Of a stretch of 52,948 nucleotides of DNA, positions 9,701 through 19,138 are shown one piece after another (position 1 is the first letter of the stretch; each line of letters begins with the position of its first letter). This DNA is from Deltaproteobacteria bacterium (GTDB lineage: Bacteria > Desulfobacterota > Desulfobacteria > Desulfobacterales > JAHEIW01), in NCBI GenBank assembly GCA_024639185.1, contig JAHEIW010000018.1, forward strand, positions 1-52,948, given 5' to 3'. The translations under genes were made by a program, and so were the position numbers. The notes beneath the pieces are model-generated. The model did no database searches. It was not told the origin of the DNA and saw only the letters and a program-made list of their open reading frames with translations.

Positions 9701-10884
9701 CCGCAGCACTCATGCAACGCGCCGATCAAGTAATGGCCGCCACCTATCAGCGGTTTGCGGTTGCTTTTGAGAAGGGGCAGGGCAGTCAACTCTGGGACAC
9801 AGAAGGACGTTCTTACACGGACTTTGTGGCTGGAATTGCGGTGTGCAATTTAGGCCACGCCCACGCGCGTATCAGTGCGGCTGTCACCCGACAGGTCGAG
9901 ACCCTCCTGCACGTGTCTAATCTGTATTATACCCTACCACAGGTGGATCTGGCAACCTGGCTGGTGAGCAACAGTTTTGCCGACCGTGTTTTTTTTGGCA
10001 ACAGCGGCGCCGAGGCCAACGAGGCCGCCATAAAACTGGCGCGAAAATATTTCAACGACCGCGGAGAAGCGGATCGCTATCGAATCATTACCATGGAGCG
10101 CTCGTTTCATGGACGGACGCTGGCAACCCTTTCCGCCACGGGCCAGGAAAAAATTAAAAAAGGTTTTGATCCTGTTCTACAGGGTTTTGATTTTGTGCCT
10201 TTCAATGACATCGAGGCGCTGCGTGCCCGCATCGGCCCCGCGACCTGTGCGGTTATGCTCGAACCGATTCAAGGTGAAGGCGGTGTGCGTTGCCCGGATG
10301 ATAATTATCTGAATACGGTCAGACAGATCTGCGATGATACAGGAGCGCTGCTGATATTTGATGAAATTCAGACCGGTATGGGTCGCACCGGAAAACTATT
10401 TGCCTACCAGCATTTTGGCATCGAACCGGATATCATGACCCTGGCCAAGGCGCTGGCCAACGGTTTGCCGATTGGGGCGATGCTGGCGCGTGAATCCATC
10501 AGCGCCGCTTTTGGGCCCGGCGCCCATGCCTCGACGTTCGGCGGAACCCCCATTGTGACGGCCGCTGCCCTGGAAGTTTGCAACATTTTAACGGACGACG
10601 GGGTTATCGAAAAGGGCAGGGCGGCCGGAGCGTATTTCAAAGAACAACTGCGGGCCTTGAAAGACCGGCATGCCGTGATTGAAGACGTGCGCGGCCGAGG
10701 GCTTTTGCTGGGCATGAAGCTTAAAATTGACGGTGCGCCGATCGTCAAGCAATGCATGCAAGCTGGGTTTTTAATCAATTGTATTCAGGATCGTATTTTA
10801 AGATTTATTCCGCCTTTGGTCATTACCCAAGAAGAAATAGATCGCTTGATTGCGTGTCTCGAAAACATATTTGCAGAAATGTGA
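9697..10884 (+). CDS. argD: Acetylornithine aminotransferase
   Basis: PLP-dependent transaminase making N-acetylornithine from N-acetylglutamate semialdehyde; in many bacteria it also serves as succinyl-DAP aminotransferase for lysine synthesis. The 395-residue class-III aminotransferase shows [17 protein letters not shown], the [15 protein letters not shown] loop, [14 protein letters not shown] and the Schiff-base lysine in TLAKALANG (about Lys251), followed by ASTFGGTP. Overlaps the end of argB by 4 bp. A dual role in the lysine branch would fit the downstream lysA-dapF genes but cannot be shown here. Confidence 0.96.
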   Translation: MTAALMQRADQVMAATYQRFAVAFEKGQGSQLWDTEGRSYTDFVAGIAVCNLGHAHARISAAVTRQVETLLHVSNLYYTLPQVDLATWLVSNSFADRVFFGNSGAEANEAAIKLARKYFNDRGEADRYRIITMERSFHGRTLATLSATGQEKIKKGFDPVLQGFDFVPFNDIEALRARIGPATCAVMLEPIQGEGGVRCPDDNYLNTVRQICDDTGALLIFDEIQTGMGRTGKLFAYQHFGIEPDIMTLAKALANGLPIGAMLARESISAAFGPGAHASTFGGTPIVTAAALEVCNILTDDGVIEKGRAAGAYFKEQLRALKDRHAVIEDVRGRGLLLGMKLKIDGAPIVKQCMQAGFLINCIQDRILRFIPPLVITQEEIDRLIACLENIFAEM

Positions 10885-10977
10885 ATGCCCATAGATCTGA
10901 ATCCTGCGATTCATTCATCCCGGCAGGCGCATGCCCAATTTAACTGAGAGATCGGGGCGTTTCTCTTGAATCGATAG

Positions 10978-11180
10978 CGGAAGGAATCATCAACGACTTC
11001 ATCGTGCAAACTCATGATTAAGGGATCGTAGCGAAAGAACAGAATTCAAACATGAAATAATGGGTTAGACATAAAATCAAATTTTTGCCTGTCTGCGGCT
11101 TTGGGGTTACTGCTGTTCTTTCGCAACACTCCCTAAACCATTCAGACAGTGCACGATTTCGCTGCGGATAATTCATTCCG
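10978..11180. repeat. Long imperfect palindrome, copy 1 (upstream of argF)
   Basis: A 203-bp element whose two ends are imperfect inverted repeats. The outer left end (CGGAAGGAATCATC) pairs with the right end (GATAATTCATTCCG), and the inner GCGAAAGAACAG (11031-11042) pairs with CTGTTCTTTCGC. A second copy lies at 13829-14023 in the same orientation. Both share ATCGTGCAAACTCATG in the left arm (11001-11016 here) and ATTCAGACAGTGC in the right arm (11140-11152 here). No ORF is present. It accounts for most of the 371-bp argD-argF gap. It resembles a MITE or other non-autonomous palindromic repeat; no transposase is nearby and no target duplication is evident. Confidence 0.75.
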
Positions 11181-11255
11181 TTATTACGAGGTTGGGCGAA
11201 AAAATTCCCCGACCCCTTGACTTAACTAACGATAAGAAGACGCGGGGATAATGGT

Positions 11256-12170
11256 ATGACGACACATCTGCTGACACTGGCCGATCTGGCCAAAGAAGAC
11301 TTTGAGGCGTTTTTTAAGCGCGCAATTAAGCTCAAGGAAAAACAGCAGATTGGCACGGCTGTAACCACGCAGGCCGGTAAAAGCCTTGGGCTGCTGTTTG
11401 ATAAACCATCGACGCGCACCCGGGTCTCATTTGAGACTGCTATGGTGCAGCTGGGCGGCTCACCGCTTTTTATCAGTTCCAAAGATACGCAGATGTCAAG
11501 GGCGGAACCCATCAAAGATACGGCCAGGGTGCTTTCACGTTATCTGGATGCTTTGGCCATTCGCACTTTTTCGCAGGAGGCGATTGAAGATTTTGCGCAG
11601 TTTAGCACCATTCCGGTGATCAATGCCCTGACGGATGCCTATCATCCCTGCCAGGTCTTGAGTGATCTGCTGACGGTTATCGAACACAAAGGACCGCTTA
11701 AAAATTTAAAAATTGCCTGGATCGGCGATGGTAACAATATGGCCCAATCGTGGATTAATGCCGCCGCTGTTCTGGGATTTGAGCTTCATCTGGCGTGTCC
11801 CGAAGATTATTTACCGGATTCAAAGATTGTGACCGAGGCCTTGAAAAAAAAGGCTGCCAGGATTACCCTTGGCCACGATCCCATCGCCGCCGTCAAGGAT
11901 GCGGATGTGGTCAATACAGATGTCTGGGCCAGCATGGGGCAGGAGGCTGAACAGGAGGCCCGCAAAAAAATATTTGCTCCCTATCAGGTGAATACTGCCC
12001 TGCTAAAAAAAGCCGCCAGGGATGCGATTGTGCTGCATTGCCTGCCGGCCCATCGTGAAGAAGAAATAACCGAAGCGGTCCTGGAGGGATCGCAATCGGT
12101 TGTCTGGGATCAATCCGAGAACAAGCTACACATGCACAAGGCCATACTGGATATTCTGATTGGCACCTAA
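11256..12170 (+). CDS. argF: Ornithine carbamoyltransferase
   Basis: Makes citrulline from ornithine and carbamoyl phosphate. The 304-residue length is typical. The carbamoyl-phosphate site STRTRVSFE is at 52-60, DAYHPCQVLSDLLT near 128-141, the ornithine-domain WIGDGNN near 151, and the conserved HCLPAHR loop near 261-267. The gene sits alone between two repeat-bearing gaps of 371 and 350 bp, so argF may not share a transcript with argBD or argG. GGGGATA just upstream of the ATG is a weak ribosome-binding site. Confidence 0.97.
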   Translation: MTTHLLTLADLAKEDFEAFFKRAIKLKEKQQIGTAVTTQAGKSLGLLFDKPSTRTRVSFETAMVQLGGSPLFISSKDTQMSRAEPIKDTARVLSRYLDALAIRTFSQEAIEDFAQFSTIPVINALTDAYHPCQVLSDLLTVIEHKGPLKNLKIAWIGDGNNMAQSWINAAAVLGFELHLACPEDYLPDSKIVTEALKKKAARITLGHDPIAAVKDADVVNTDVWASMGQEAEQEARKKIFAPYQVNTALLKKAARDAIVLHCLPAHREEEITEAVLEGSQSVVWDQSENKLHMHKAILDILIGT

Positions 12171-12229
12171 TTTGAGCGCTGGAATGCTTGTGATCCGTCG
12201 CACAAAACGAAGACCGGTCATGTTATTTC

Positions 12230-12380
12230 CTGAAAAGCAATATGATTTTTAAGGTGCTGGTGGCCCGATATTTGGGATGGGAGCAACACAATTAAGGCGT
12301 CCCATAATTAAAGTGCCAAGCATCCCAAATATCGGTCCACTTCATCGCTACCGCTATAATCTATGCATATTGCCTTTCAG
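12230..12380. repeat. 151-bp imperfect palindrome between argF and argG
   Basis: Outer arms CTGAAAAGCAATATG (12230-12244) and CATATTGCCTTTCAG (12366-12380) are near-perfect reverse complements. The inner arms CCGATATTTGGGATG (12265-12279) and CATCCCAAATATCGG (12321-12335) are exact 15-bp reverse complements, with further partial pairing between. Sequence differs from the palindromes at 10978 and 13829, so this is a separate structure. No poly-T follows, so it is not a simple terminator. The rest of the 350-bp gap shows nothing further except the argG ribosome-binding site. Confidence 0.75.
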
Positions 12381-12520
12381 AAAACAACATGACCGCTTGA
12401 CAGAATCATCGCAGGGAGACGGATGCTGTCGATTTCGAAAAAAATTAAAGATTCCCTGCATTAAAATTAAATGGACTAAAATGATGAAGCGTATAGATCG
12501 AAAGAGCGGAGGTAAACATT

Positions 12521-13723
12521 TTGGCAGCTAAAATCAACAAAGTGGTGCTGGCCTATTCCGGCGGACTGGATACGTCTGTCATTTTAAAGTGGCTAATCGA
12601 AACCTACGATTGTGAAGTGGTTACATTTTCGGCCGCCATCGGGCAGGAAGACGATCTGGAAGAGATCAAAGATAATGCTCATAAGACCGGCGCAAGCCAG
12701 GCGTATATCGAGGATCTTTGCGAGGAATTTGTCAACGATTACGTTTTTGCGGCTTTTCGTGCCAATGCGATATACGAAGGACAGTATTTGCTGGGGACGT
12801 CTCTGGCCAGGCCGCTGATCGCCAAACGCCAGATCGAAATCGCTCACCTTGAAAAAGCCGACGCGGTCAGTCACGGTGCCACCGGTAAAGGCAATGATCA
12901 GGTCCGATTTGAACTGGGGTATCTGGCGCATGATCCCGGCATCAAAATAATCGCGCCCTGGCGGGAGTGGGACTTAAATTCACGTACCGCCCTGATGGAT
13001 TTTGCCGCTCGCCATGGAATTGCTGTTCAGGCTACCCATGATAAACCCTACAGCACAGATTCCAACTTATTGCATATCAGCTATGAAGGCGGCATCCTTG
13101 AGGACCCTTGGGCCGAAGCGCCCGAGGATATTTTTACCCTGACGGTATCACCCAAGCAGGCACCGGATAAACCCGAAATCGTCGAGTTGACCTTTCAGAG
13201 CGGCAATCCGGTCAGGTTGAACGGAAACGATCTGTCGCCGGCGAATATGCTCAGGGCCTTAAACACGCTGGGCGGCAAGCACGGCATCGGCCGGGTGGAT
13301 CTGGTTGAAAATCGATTCGTGGGGATGAAATCCCGTGGTGTTTATGAAACTCCCGGCGGCACCATTTTGCGTGCCGCGCACCTGGCAATGGAATCCATTA
13401 CGCTGGACCGCGAGGTGGTGCATCTGCGGGATTCTTTGATCCCCAAATATGCCCAGCTGGTATACAATGGTTTCTGGTTTGCACCTGAGATGCAACTGCT
13501 GCAAAACATGATTGACATGACCCAGCAGAATGTATCCGGAACCGTGCGTCTTGAATTGTATAAGGGCAACTGCCGTATTCTGGGCCGCAAATCCGATCGT
13601 TCTCTGTATCGGGAAGATTTTGCCACTTTTGAAGACGATCAGGTTTACAACCAGAAAGATGCTGAAGGTTTTATTCGCTTAAACGCCCTGAGATTACGGA
13701 TTCAAAAGCTGATCGAAAAATAA
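12521..13723 (+). CDS. argG: Argininosuccinate synthase
   Basis: ATP-dependent condensation of citrulline and aspartate. The protein of 400 residues starts with the PP-loop motif AYSGGLDTS (11-19) and continues with the conserved [34 protein letters not shown] and [10 protein letters not shown] segments. The start codon is TTG: GGAGGT at 12508-12513 lies 7 bases upstream, and the next internal starts would remove the PP-loop. Flanked on both sides by repeat-rich gaps. Cytoplasmic, penultimate arginine step. Confidence 0.97.
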   Translation: MAAKINKVVLAYSGGLDTSVILKWLIETYDCEVVTFSAAIGQEDDLEEIKDNAHKTGASQAYIEDLCEEFVNDYVFAAFRANAIYEGQYLLGTSLARPLIAKRQIEIAHLEKADAVSHGATGKGNDQVRFELGYLAHDPGIKIIAPWREWDLNSRTALMDFAARHGIAVQATHDKPYSTDSNLLHISYEGGILEDPWAEAPEDIFTLTVSPKQAPDKPEIVELTFQSGNPVRLNGNDLSPANMLRALNTLGGKHGIGRVDLVENRFVGMKSRGVYETPGGTILRAAHLAMESITLDREVVHLRDSLIPKYAQLVYNGFWFAPEMQLLQNMIDMTQQNVSGTVRLELYKGNCRILGRKSDRSLYREDFATFEDDQVYNQKDAEGFIRLNALRLRIQKLIEK

Positions 13724-13828
13724 ATCAGCTTCTATACTTATTTTAAAAATGGCCCCAAAAGTACCATTGAAAATAGATCTATTTGTAGATCGCCAAGGGG
13801 AACGGAGCCTTCCCTGGCCGGTCGCTGC

Positions 13829-14023
13829 ATGAATTATCAGCGACTGGATCGTGCAAACTCATGTACAAGGGGTCGTAGTGAAAGAACAAGGTCGAATTCA
13901 CAATAAACGGAGAGAAGTCAATGTTACACGATGCCGGCATTTCACAATGAGGTGATGAATTGTTCTTTCACAACGCTCCCTAATGCATTCAGACAGTGCC
14001 CGATTTCACTGCTGATAATTCAT
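13829..14023. repeat. Long imperfect palindrome, copy 2 (downstream of argG)
   Basis: 195-bp second copy of the element at 10978-11180, same orientation. Terminal inverted repeats are exact over ATGAATTATCAGC (13829-13841) and GCTGATAATTCAT (14011-14023), with an inner exact pair GTGAAAGAACAA / TTGTTCTTTCAC. The central 60 bp diverges from copy 1. The two copies bracket argF and argG exactly. No coding capacity. The remaining 81 bp before argH hold a heptamer array. Confidence 0.78.
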
Positions 14024-14070
14024 TTCGCTCTGATCAACGTCCAGAAATGAAAAACGCTCGTCACTCAAAA

Positions 14071-14098
14071 TAACGAATAACTAATAACGAATAAAGTT
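14071..14098. repeat. Degenerate 7-bp tandem array (element B)
   Basis: Four consecutive 7-mers TAACGAA, TAACTAA, TAACGAA, TAAAGTT lie immediately before the argH start codon. Single arm; no matching inverted arm was found in this gap. The array occupies the place of the argH ribosome-binding site, so it may affect initiation there. Confidence 0.7.
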
Positions 14099-14104
14099 AT
14101 CGCC

Positions 14105-15502
14105 ATGTCAGAAAAACTCTGGGCCGGACGGTTTCAAGAAAAAACCGCAAAAAGTGTCGAAACATTTACATCTTCTATTGATGTTGACCGGCGTCTGTAT
14201 GCCTATGACATTCAGGGCAGCATTGCGCATTGCAAAACCCTGGCAAAAGCGGGCATTGTCTCATCCAAAGAGGCCCGTAAATTGACTGCCGGCCTTAAAG
14301 AAATCAAACAGGAAATCGAGGCTCAAACATTTGAATACCATCATGCCCTGGAAGATATCCATACCCATATCGAATCGCGCCTGGCAGAGATTGTGGGTCC
14401 TGTCGCTCAGAAGCTGCACACCGCCAGAAGCCGTAACGATCAGGTTGTGCTGGACGTGCGACTGTATCTGAGGGATGCGGTTGCTGCGATCATCCGACTT
14501 CTGGGTCGGTTACAAAAAGTTGTGGTCAGTGTGGCCAAACGCCACACCGAGACCGTGATGCCGGGCTACACCCATCTTCAGCGGGCACAACCGGTTTTAC
14601 TGGCGCATCATCTGATGGCGTATTATGAAATGTTTTCCAGGGATACCGAACGCCTGCAAGATTGCCTGGCACGCATCAATGTCATGCCGCTGGGCAGTGC
14701 GGCGCTGGCCGGCACACCCCATCCGATCGACAGAAAATATACCGCCAATCTGCTCGGGTTTAAAAAGGTATCAGCCAACAGTATGGATGCTGTGGCCGAT
14801 CGTGATTTTATGATCGAATTTGCGTCGGCTGCCAGTATTGGTATGATGCATTTAAGCCGGTTGGCCGAAGAGCTGATTGTGTGGTCTTCATCTGAGTTTA
14901 ACTTCATTGAACTGCCGGATGCCTTTGCCACCGGCAGCAGTATTATGCCGCAGAAAAAAAATCCGGATGTTGCTGAACTGGTACGCGGCAAAGCCGGCCG
15001 TGTATTTGGCAACCTGATGGCCCTGTTGACCTTGATGAAATCTTTGCCGCTGTCCTATAATCGCGACATGCAGGAGGATAAGGCACTTCTTTTTGATGCG
15101 GTTGATACGCTCAACGCCTGCATTGACATAACAGCTCAACTGCTGCCAAAGATAAAATTCAACAAAGCCCGCCTGCAGGCGGCTGCGAGTCACGGATATC
15201 TGAATGCAACCGACCTGGCTGATTATCTGGTGACAAAAGGTATGCCTTTCAGAGAGGCGCACCATTGTGTCGGACAGATTGTGGGTTATGCCGTTCGCAG
15301 CCGCAAAGAACTGCATGCGCTTTCCTTGGCCGATTTGCAGAAATTTTCAGATCGAATCGAAGGCGAAATTTTCGATTTTTTGAAGACCTCCCAGATGATT
15401 GATCGGCGAACAACCATCGGCGGTACGGCCACCCGGGCGGTCAAGGCTGCGATCAGAGCCGCTGAACGAAAGATACACAAAACGTCAGCTGACAAAAAAT
15501 GA
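14105..15502 (+). CDS. argH: Argininosuccinate lyase
   Basis: Last step of arginine synthesis, splitting argininosuccinate into arginine and fumarate. The 465-residue protein has LWAGRF at the N-terminus, HTARSRNDQV near 107-116, TVMPGYTHLQRAQPV, and the superfamily signature GSSIMPQKKNPD near 277-288 containing the catalytic serine. No Shine-Dalgarno is evident because a 7-bp repeat array precedes the ATG. The stop overlaps nothing, but only 3 bp separate it from the lipoprotein gene downstream, so argH probably leads the lipoprotein transcript. Confidence 0.97.
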   Translation: MSEKLWAGRFQEKTAKSVETFTSSIDVDRRLYAYDIQGSIAHCKTLAKAGIVSSKEARKLTAGLKEIKQEIEAQTFEYHHALEDIHTHIESRLAEIVGPVAQKLHTARSRNDQVVLDVRLYLRDAVAAIIRLLGRLQKVVVSVAKRHTETVMPGYTHLQRAQPVLLAHHLMAYYEMFSRDTERLQDCLARINVMPLGSAALAGTPHPIDRKYTANLLGFKKVSANSMDAVADRDFMIEFASAASIGMMHLSRLAEELIVWSSSEFNFIELPDAFATGSSIMPQKKNPDVAELVRGKAGRVFGNLMALLTLMKSLPLSYNRDMQEDKALLFDAVDTLNACIDITAQLLPKIKFNKARLQAAASHGYLNATDLADYLVTKGMPFREAHHCVGQIVGYAVRSRKELHALSLADLQKFSDRIEGEIFDFLKTSQMIDRRTTIGGTATRAVKAAIRAAERKIHKTSADKK

Positions 15503-15505
15503 CCT

Positions 15506-16003
15506 GTGTTTAAAACCACGTGCCAAAATTCGAGACGTTATCCATATCGCCCATGGCTGGTGTGCCTAATCCTGACGATTGGCAGCATTAGCTTTGTGTG
15601 GCTGGGCTGTGGTAAAAAAGGTCCACCGCGGCCTCCGCAAAGGCCATTGCCGCCGGCAGTGAAAGATCTGGGTTATGCGATCCAGGGCGATATTGTTGAA
15701 CTCAGCTGGACCCATCCCGCAACAGCAGGCGGCAATGCTTCCAGGCCCGCTTCAATTAAGGTCTTTCGGGCCCGATTATCGGGTGACGACATCAAGTGCG
15801 ATAATTGTCCGCTGCGGTTTGAGGCCGTGGCGCAGATACCGATTCATAAAAAAGCGTCCCGAGACGAAGGCCCGAGCACACTTCGTTACAGTGAGAAGAT
15901 CGATCCCGGCTATCGGTATATCTATAAAGTGATTGTTTTTGATAAATACGGAATCGGCAGCAACAACTCTAATGTCGTTCAATTCGATCACCATCCGGAT
16001 TGA
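15506..16003 (+). CDS. LptM/YifL-like lipoprotein with fibronectin-III-like domain
   Basis: 165-residue predicted lipoprotein. A hydrophobic signal (about 17-33) ends in the lipobox VWLGC, giving lipidated Cys35. The next residues CGKKGPPRPP match the start of the small LptM (YifL) lipoproteins that assist LPS-transport protein LptD. Unlike those short proteins, this one continues for about 115 residues with a beta-rich pattern (DIVELSWTHPA ... YIYKVIVFDKYG) resembling a fibronectin type III domain. The lipoprotein-lysA-dapF order is also found in gamma-proteobacteria, supporting the link. GTG start 3 bp after argH. Outer-membrane location is inferred. Confidence 0.75.
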   Translation: MFKTTCQNSRRYPYRPWLVCLILTIGSISFVWLGCGKKGPPRPPQRPLPPAVKDLGYAIQGDIVELSWTHPATAGGNASRPASIKVFRARLSGDDIKCDNCPLRFEAVAQIPIHKKASRDEGPSTLRYSEKIDPGYRYIYKVIVFDKYGIGSNNSNVVQFDHHPD

Positions 16004-16020
16004 GTTAAAGCTCAATCCGG
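15995..16020. promoter_or_regulatory. Hairpin spanning the lipoprotein stop codon
   Basis: Perfect 10-bp stem CCGGATTGAG / CTCAATCCGG with a 6-base loop, containing the TGA stop of the lipoprotein gene. No poly-T tract follows, so it is better viewed as an RNA-stabilising or attenuating hairpin than as an intrinsic terminator. Confidence 0.5.
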
Positions 16021-16025
16021 TGCTA

Positions 16026-16109
16026 TTGGTTATTGGTTGTCCGTGTTGACAAGCCCGTGTATTTTCGAGCCCTTGTTCAATCCATTAACAAACCGCCATT
16101 AACGAATAC
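16026..16109. repeat. Inverted pair of degenerate 7-bp repeats (element C)
   Basis: Left arm TTGGTTA, TTGGTTG (16026-16039); right arm CCATTAA, CAAACCG, CCATTAA, CGAATAC (16082-16109). The right arm is reverse-complement in character to the left. Fills the gap before lysA. Confidence 0.65.
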
Positions 16110-16127
16110 TGTATACAAAGGCAGCAC

Positions 16128-17390
16128 ATGAATCATTTTACCTATCGCCAAAATCAACTGTACTGTGAAGATGTTGCGGTGCAAAAAATCGCCGCTGCGG
16201 TCGGCACGCCATTTTATTTGTATAGTCATGCGACGCTTATCCGGCATTTAAAAGCGTTTCGAGACGCCTTTGTAAAAATTGATCATTTGGTATGCTTCTC
16301 TGCTAAAGCCAACACCAACTTCGCCATTTTAAAATTGTTTGCTGATCGCGGATGTGGACTGGACATCGTATCGGGGGGCGAACTTTACCGCGGATTGAAG
16401 GCCGGTTTTGCGCCTGAGCGGATCGTATACTCCGGAGTGGGCAAGCGCGTCGGTGAAATTGATGATGCACTCAAAGCTGGAATCCTCATGTTCAATCTGG
16501 AATCTGTCGATGAGTTAAAACTGATTGACCAGCGCGCCGGCAAATTGAATCAGCGGGCACGGGTTGCCATACGTGTCAATCCAGATGTAGATCCAAAAAC
16601 CCATCCGTATATTTCCACGGGCCTAAAGAAGAATAAATTCGGCATTAACACCGAAGCGGCCATTGAAGGATACCGTTTGGCTGCCAGGCTCGCACATGTT
16701 GACGTCGTTGGCATTGATTGCCACATCGGATCACAGATCACCGAAGCCGGACCCTTTGAAGAAGCGCTCCAGAGCGTTAAAGCATTACTGCTGCGCATAA
16801 AATCTGAAACGGGCATTGACATCAAGTATATCGATATGGGCGGTGGGTTGGGTATTACCTACGGTGATGAAAGCCCGCCTTCTTTAAACGAATATGCAAA
16901 GGCCTTCATGCAGAACATTGAAGGCATGGCCGTAACGCTTATTCTGGAGCCGGGAAGGGTATTGGTCGGCAACGCCGGCATCCTGGTAACCCGCGCCTTA
17001 TACAATAAGGACGGACAAGATAAGCGGTTTATTATTGTTGATGCCGGAATGAACGACCTGTTGCGACCGACCCTTTACGATGCCTTTCACGCGATTGAAC
17101 CGGTTGTTCGAAAAAAGGCTTCGAAAACAGTCGCTGATGTGGTCGGACCTATTTGTGAAAGCGGCGATTTTCTGGCAGTCGATCGCCGCCTGGATGAGGT
17201 CAACAGTGGTGATCTTCTGGCCGTTATGAGCACCGGTGCCTATGGCTTTGTCATGTCTTCAAATTACTGCTCACGCCCCAGAGTTGCGGAAGTAATGGTC
17301 AACGATGACCAATTCCATGTTGTCAAGCAAAGAGAAACTTATGCGGACCTGGTGCGGGGTGAATCACTTCCGCCGTTTTTGGACGACTAA
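16128..17390 (+). CDS. lysA: Diaminopimelate decarboxylase
   Basis: Last step of lysine synthesis, decarboxylating meso-diaminopimelate with PLP. The 420-residue fold-III decarboxylase has the Schiff-base Lys60 in CFSAKANTN, the HIGSQI motif, the glycine-rich phosphate loop MGGGLGITY near 237, EPGRVLVGNAG and the CESGD active-site cysteine near 343 from the partner subunit, then GAYGFVMSSNYCSRPR. Followed by dapF, which makes its substrate. An AAAGG sequence lies upstream of the ATG. Confidence 0.97.
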   Translation: MNHFTYRQNQLYCEDVAVQKIAAAVGTPFYLYSHATLIRHLKAFRDAFVKIDHLVCFSAKANTNFAILKLFADRGCGLDIVSGGELYRGLKAGFAPERIVYSGVGKRVGEIDDALKAGILMFNLESVDELKLIDQRAGKLNQRARVAIRVNPDVDPKTHPYISTGLKKNKFGINTEAAIEGYRLAARLAHVDVVGIDCHIGSQITEAGPFEEALQSVKALLLRIKSETGIDIKYIDMGGGLGITYGDESPPSLNEYAKAFMQNIEGMAVTLILEPGRVLVGNAGILVTRALYNKDGQDKRFIIVDAGMNDLLRPTLYDAFHAIEPVVRKKASKTVADVVGPICESGDFLAVDRRLDEVNSGDLLAVMSTGAYGFVMSSNYCSRPRVAEVMVNDDQFHVVKQRETYADLVRGESLPPFLDD

Positions 17391-17467
17391 TTGTGCCCCA
17401 CAAAAGTGTTTTAAAAGGTGTCTATACCATTTTGGTGCAGCGGCGCCTTTGAAAAACGTAGTGCTTA

Positions 17468-17603
17468 TGGTTCAGGTGTCAGGTGTCAGTGAATGTTTGT
17501 CACCTACAGGCTTGGAATCTGTCTAAAACGCATTCAAGCTCAGAAGTATAGTAATAGGCGCTCCAGCCCAAATGCTGACACCTGACAACTGAACACTGAA
17601 ACC
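17468..17603. repeat. Inverted pair of degenerate 7-bp tandem repeats (element D)
   Basis: Left arm 17468-17495: TGGTTCA, GGTGTCA, GGTGTCA, GTGAATG. Right arm 17576-17603: TGACACC, TGACAAC, TGAACAC, TGAAACC. The arms are reverse complements in register and enclose about 80 bp. It occupies most of the 250-bp lysA-dapF gap. Confidence 0.85.
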
Positions 17604-17640
17604 TTTAATAAAACCGTTAATGATTTGCATAGGAAGAGGA

Positions 17641-18465
17641 ATGAACCCAATTCCATTTTACAAAATGAGCGGTGCCGGCAATGATTTTATTATCATCGAT
17701 AACCGTGATGGAAAGGTTAAAGATACGAATTTGACCCGCTTTATCAGCAGTGTCTGCCGGCGCAAGATGTCAGTCGGCGCTGATGGGCTTATTTTGGTTG
17801 AAACGTCTGAGGCCCACGATTTCCGCTGGCGGTTTTACAATTCCGACGGCAGCAAAGCGGAAATGTGCGGCAACGGCGCGCGATGCGCCGCCCGCTTTGC
17901 CCATGTGACCGGTATCGCAGACACCCCATTGTCCTTTGAAACCGAGGCCGGTGTTATCAGCGCCCGGATCAAAGATGATCGCGTTAAGGTGCGAATGCCG
18001 GAACCCTCTGATCTAAAACTGGCCTATGCGCTGGCATTATCGAAGGGTTCACAGGAAATCAGCAGCCTTAATACCGGAGTGCCGCACGTCATTGTCATGG
18101 TGGACAACGTAAACGATATCGATGTGATCGCCGTGGGTCGCGAAATCCGCTTTCATCAACGCTTTGCACCGACCGGCACCAATGCGAATTTTGTCCAGCA
18201 CCAAAACGGGAATTCGATTGAAATCCGCACTTATGAAAGGGGTGTTGAAGATGAAACCCTGGCGTGCGGAACCGGCGCCATTGCCAGTGCGATCATATCA
18301 GCCAGCCAGCTGAACATGACGTCTCCCATAGATGTCAAAACCCGCAGCGGTGCGATGCTGACCATTTATTTTGATACTGAAGAAGACCACTTCAGCAATA
18401 TTTTCATGGAGGGTGATGCCCGCATCATTTATGTGGGCGAGCTTCAGCCGGAGGCCTGGCAATGA
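17641..18465 (+). CDS. dapF: Diaminopimelate epimerase
   Basis: PLP-independent epimerase converting LL- to meso-diaminopimelate, needed for lysine and peptidoglycan. From the ATG at 17641 (AGGAAGAGGA directly upstream; a less likely in-frame start lies at 17620) the protein is 274 residues. It has the paired catalytic cysteines Cys76 in MCGNGARC and Cys209 in LACGTGA, plus the opening FYKMSGAGNDFI. It follows lysA across a heptamer repeat. Confidence 0.96.
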   Translation: MNPIPFYKMSGAGNDFIIIDNRDGKVKDTNLTRFISSVCRRKMSVGADGLILVETSEAHDFRWRFYNSDGSKAEMCGNGARCAARFAHVTGIADTPLSFETEAGVISARIKDDRVKVRMPEPSDLKLAYALALSKGSQEISSLNTGVPHVIVMVDNVNDIDVIAVGREIRFHQRFAPTGTNANFVQHQNGNSIEIRTYERGVEDETLACGTGAIASAIISASQLNMTSPIDVKTRSGAMLTIYFDTEEDHFSNIFMEGDARIIYVGELQPEAWQ

Positions 18466-18476
18466 GGGAACTTAAT

Positions 18477-18603
18477 TGGAATGATGGAATCGTGGCATAA
18501 TGGAATATTGAATGGTTGAATGTTTGGCGTAATTTTTGAAAAACGGTTGATTCTGATCATCCCATTCTTCCAACTTTCCAGTATTCCATGATTCCCGATC
18601 GGC
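18477..18603. repeat. Inverted pair of degenerate 8-bp tandem repeats (element E)
   Basis: Left arm, seven 8-mers in strict register from 18477: TGGAATGA, TGGAATCG, TGGCATAA, TGGAATAT, TGAATGGT, TGAATGTT, TGGCGTAA. Right arm from 18556: ATCATCCC, ATTCTTCC, AACTTTCC, AGTATTCC, ATGATTCC, CGATCGGC. The arms are complementary in character. This is the only member of the set with an 8-bp rather than a 7-bp period. Confidence 0.85.
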
Positions 18604-18637
18604 AATAACCCGTAATGCATCTTGCTTGCAAAACCAT

Positions 18638-19138
18638 ATGTCAGACCGCCATATCGTTTATATTTCGGTGGGCTCCAATTTGGGAGACCGACTGCAAAAT
18701 TGTCGTCAGGGAATCATAGCACTCACCCGTTGCGGCGGTTCGCGCATTCTGGCGCAATCGCGTATATATATGACCGAACCGGTGGATTATGAAGATCAGG
18801 ACTGGTTTATCAATATGGCGGTCAAGCTTGAGACCACCAAGGATCCGTTTGAATTGCTCGATACCATCAAAAGTGTGCAACGGGCCGCCGGCCGCAAGCG
18901 CGATAAAATCCGCTTTGGTCCGCGGGTGCTGGATCTGGATATCATTTTCTTTGACGATCTGGTCCTTGATTCAGATCGTCTGGTGGTGCCCCATCCCCGG
19001 ATGCATCAAAGGCGTTTTGTCTTAAAGCCGATCTGTGATATAGATCCCACTATCATTCATCCGATCTTTAAAAAGGATATGCAATCGCTGCTGGATGGTC
19101 TGGGAAAAGATGAACAACGGGTAATCGAATATCAATGA
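18638..19138 (+). CDS. folK: 2-amino-4-hydroxy-6-hydroxymethyldihydropteridine pyrophosphokinase
   Basis: Transfers pyrophosphate from ATP to hydroxymethyl-dihydropterin in folate synthesis. The 166-residue protein (ATG at 18638; a TTG four codons upstream is less likely) shows YISVGSNLGDR (8-18), the metal/ATP motif GPRVLDLDIIFFDD (near 88-101) and VPHPRMHQRRFVLKP. The stop codon overlaps the ATG of the next small gene by 4 bp. Confidence 0.95.
   Translation: MSDRHIVYISVGSNLGDRLQNCRQGIIALTRCGGSRILAQSRIYMTEPVDYEDQDWFINMAVKLETTKDPFELLDTIKSVQRAAGRKRDKIRFGPRVLDLDIIFFDDLVLDSDRLVVPHPRMHQRRFVLKPICDIDPTIIHPIFKKDMQSLLDGLGKDEQRVIEYQ

Noticed and set aside
10978-14023. The argF-argG palindromes as an insertion sequence or composite transposon
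   Set aside because: No transposase gene or target duplication was found, and both copies lie in the same orientation around housekeeping arginine genes.
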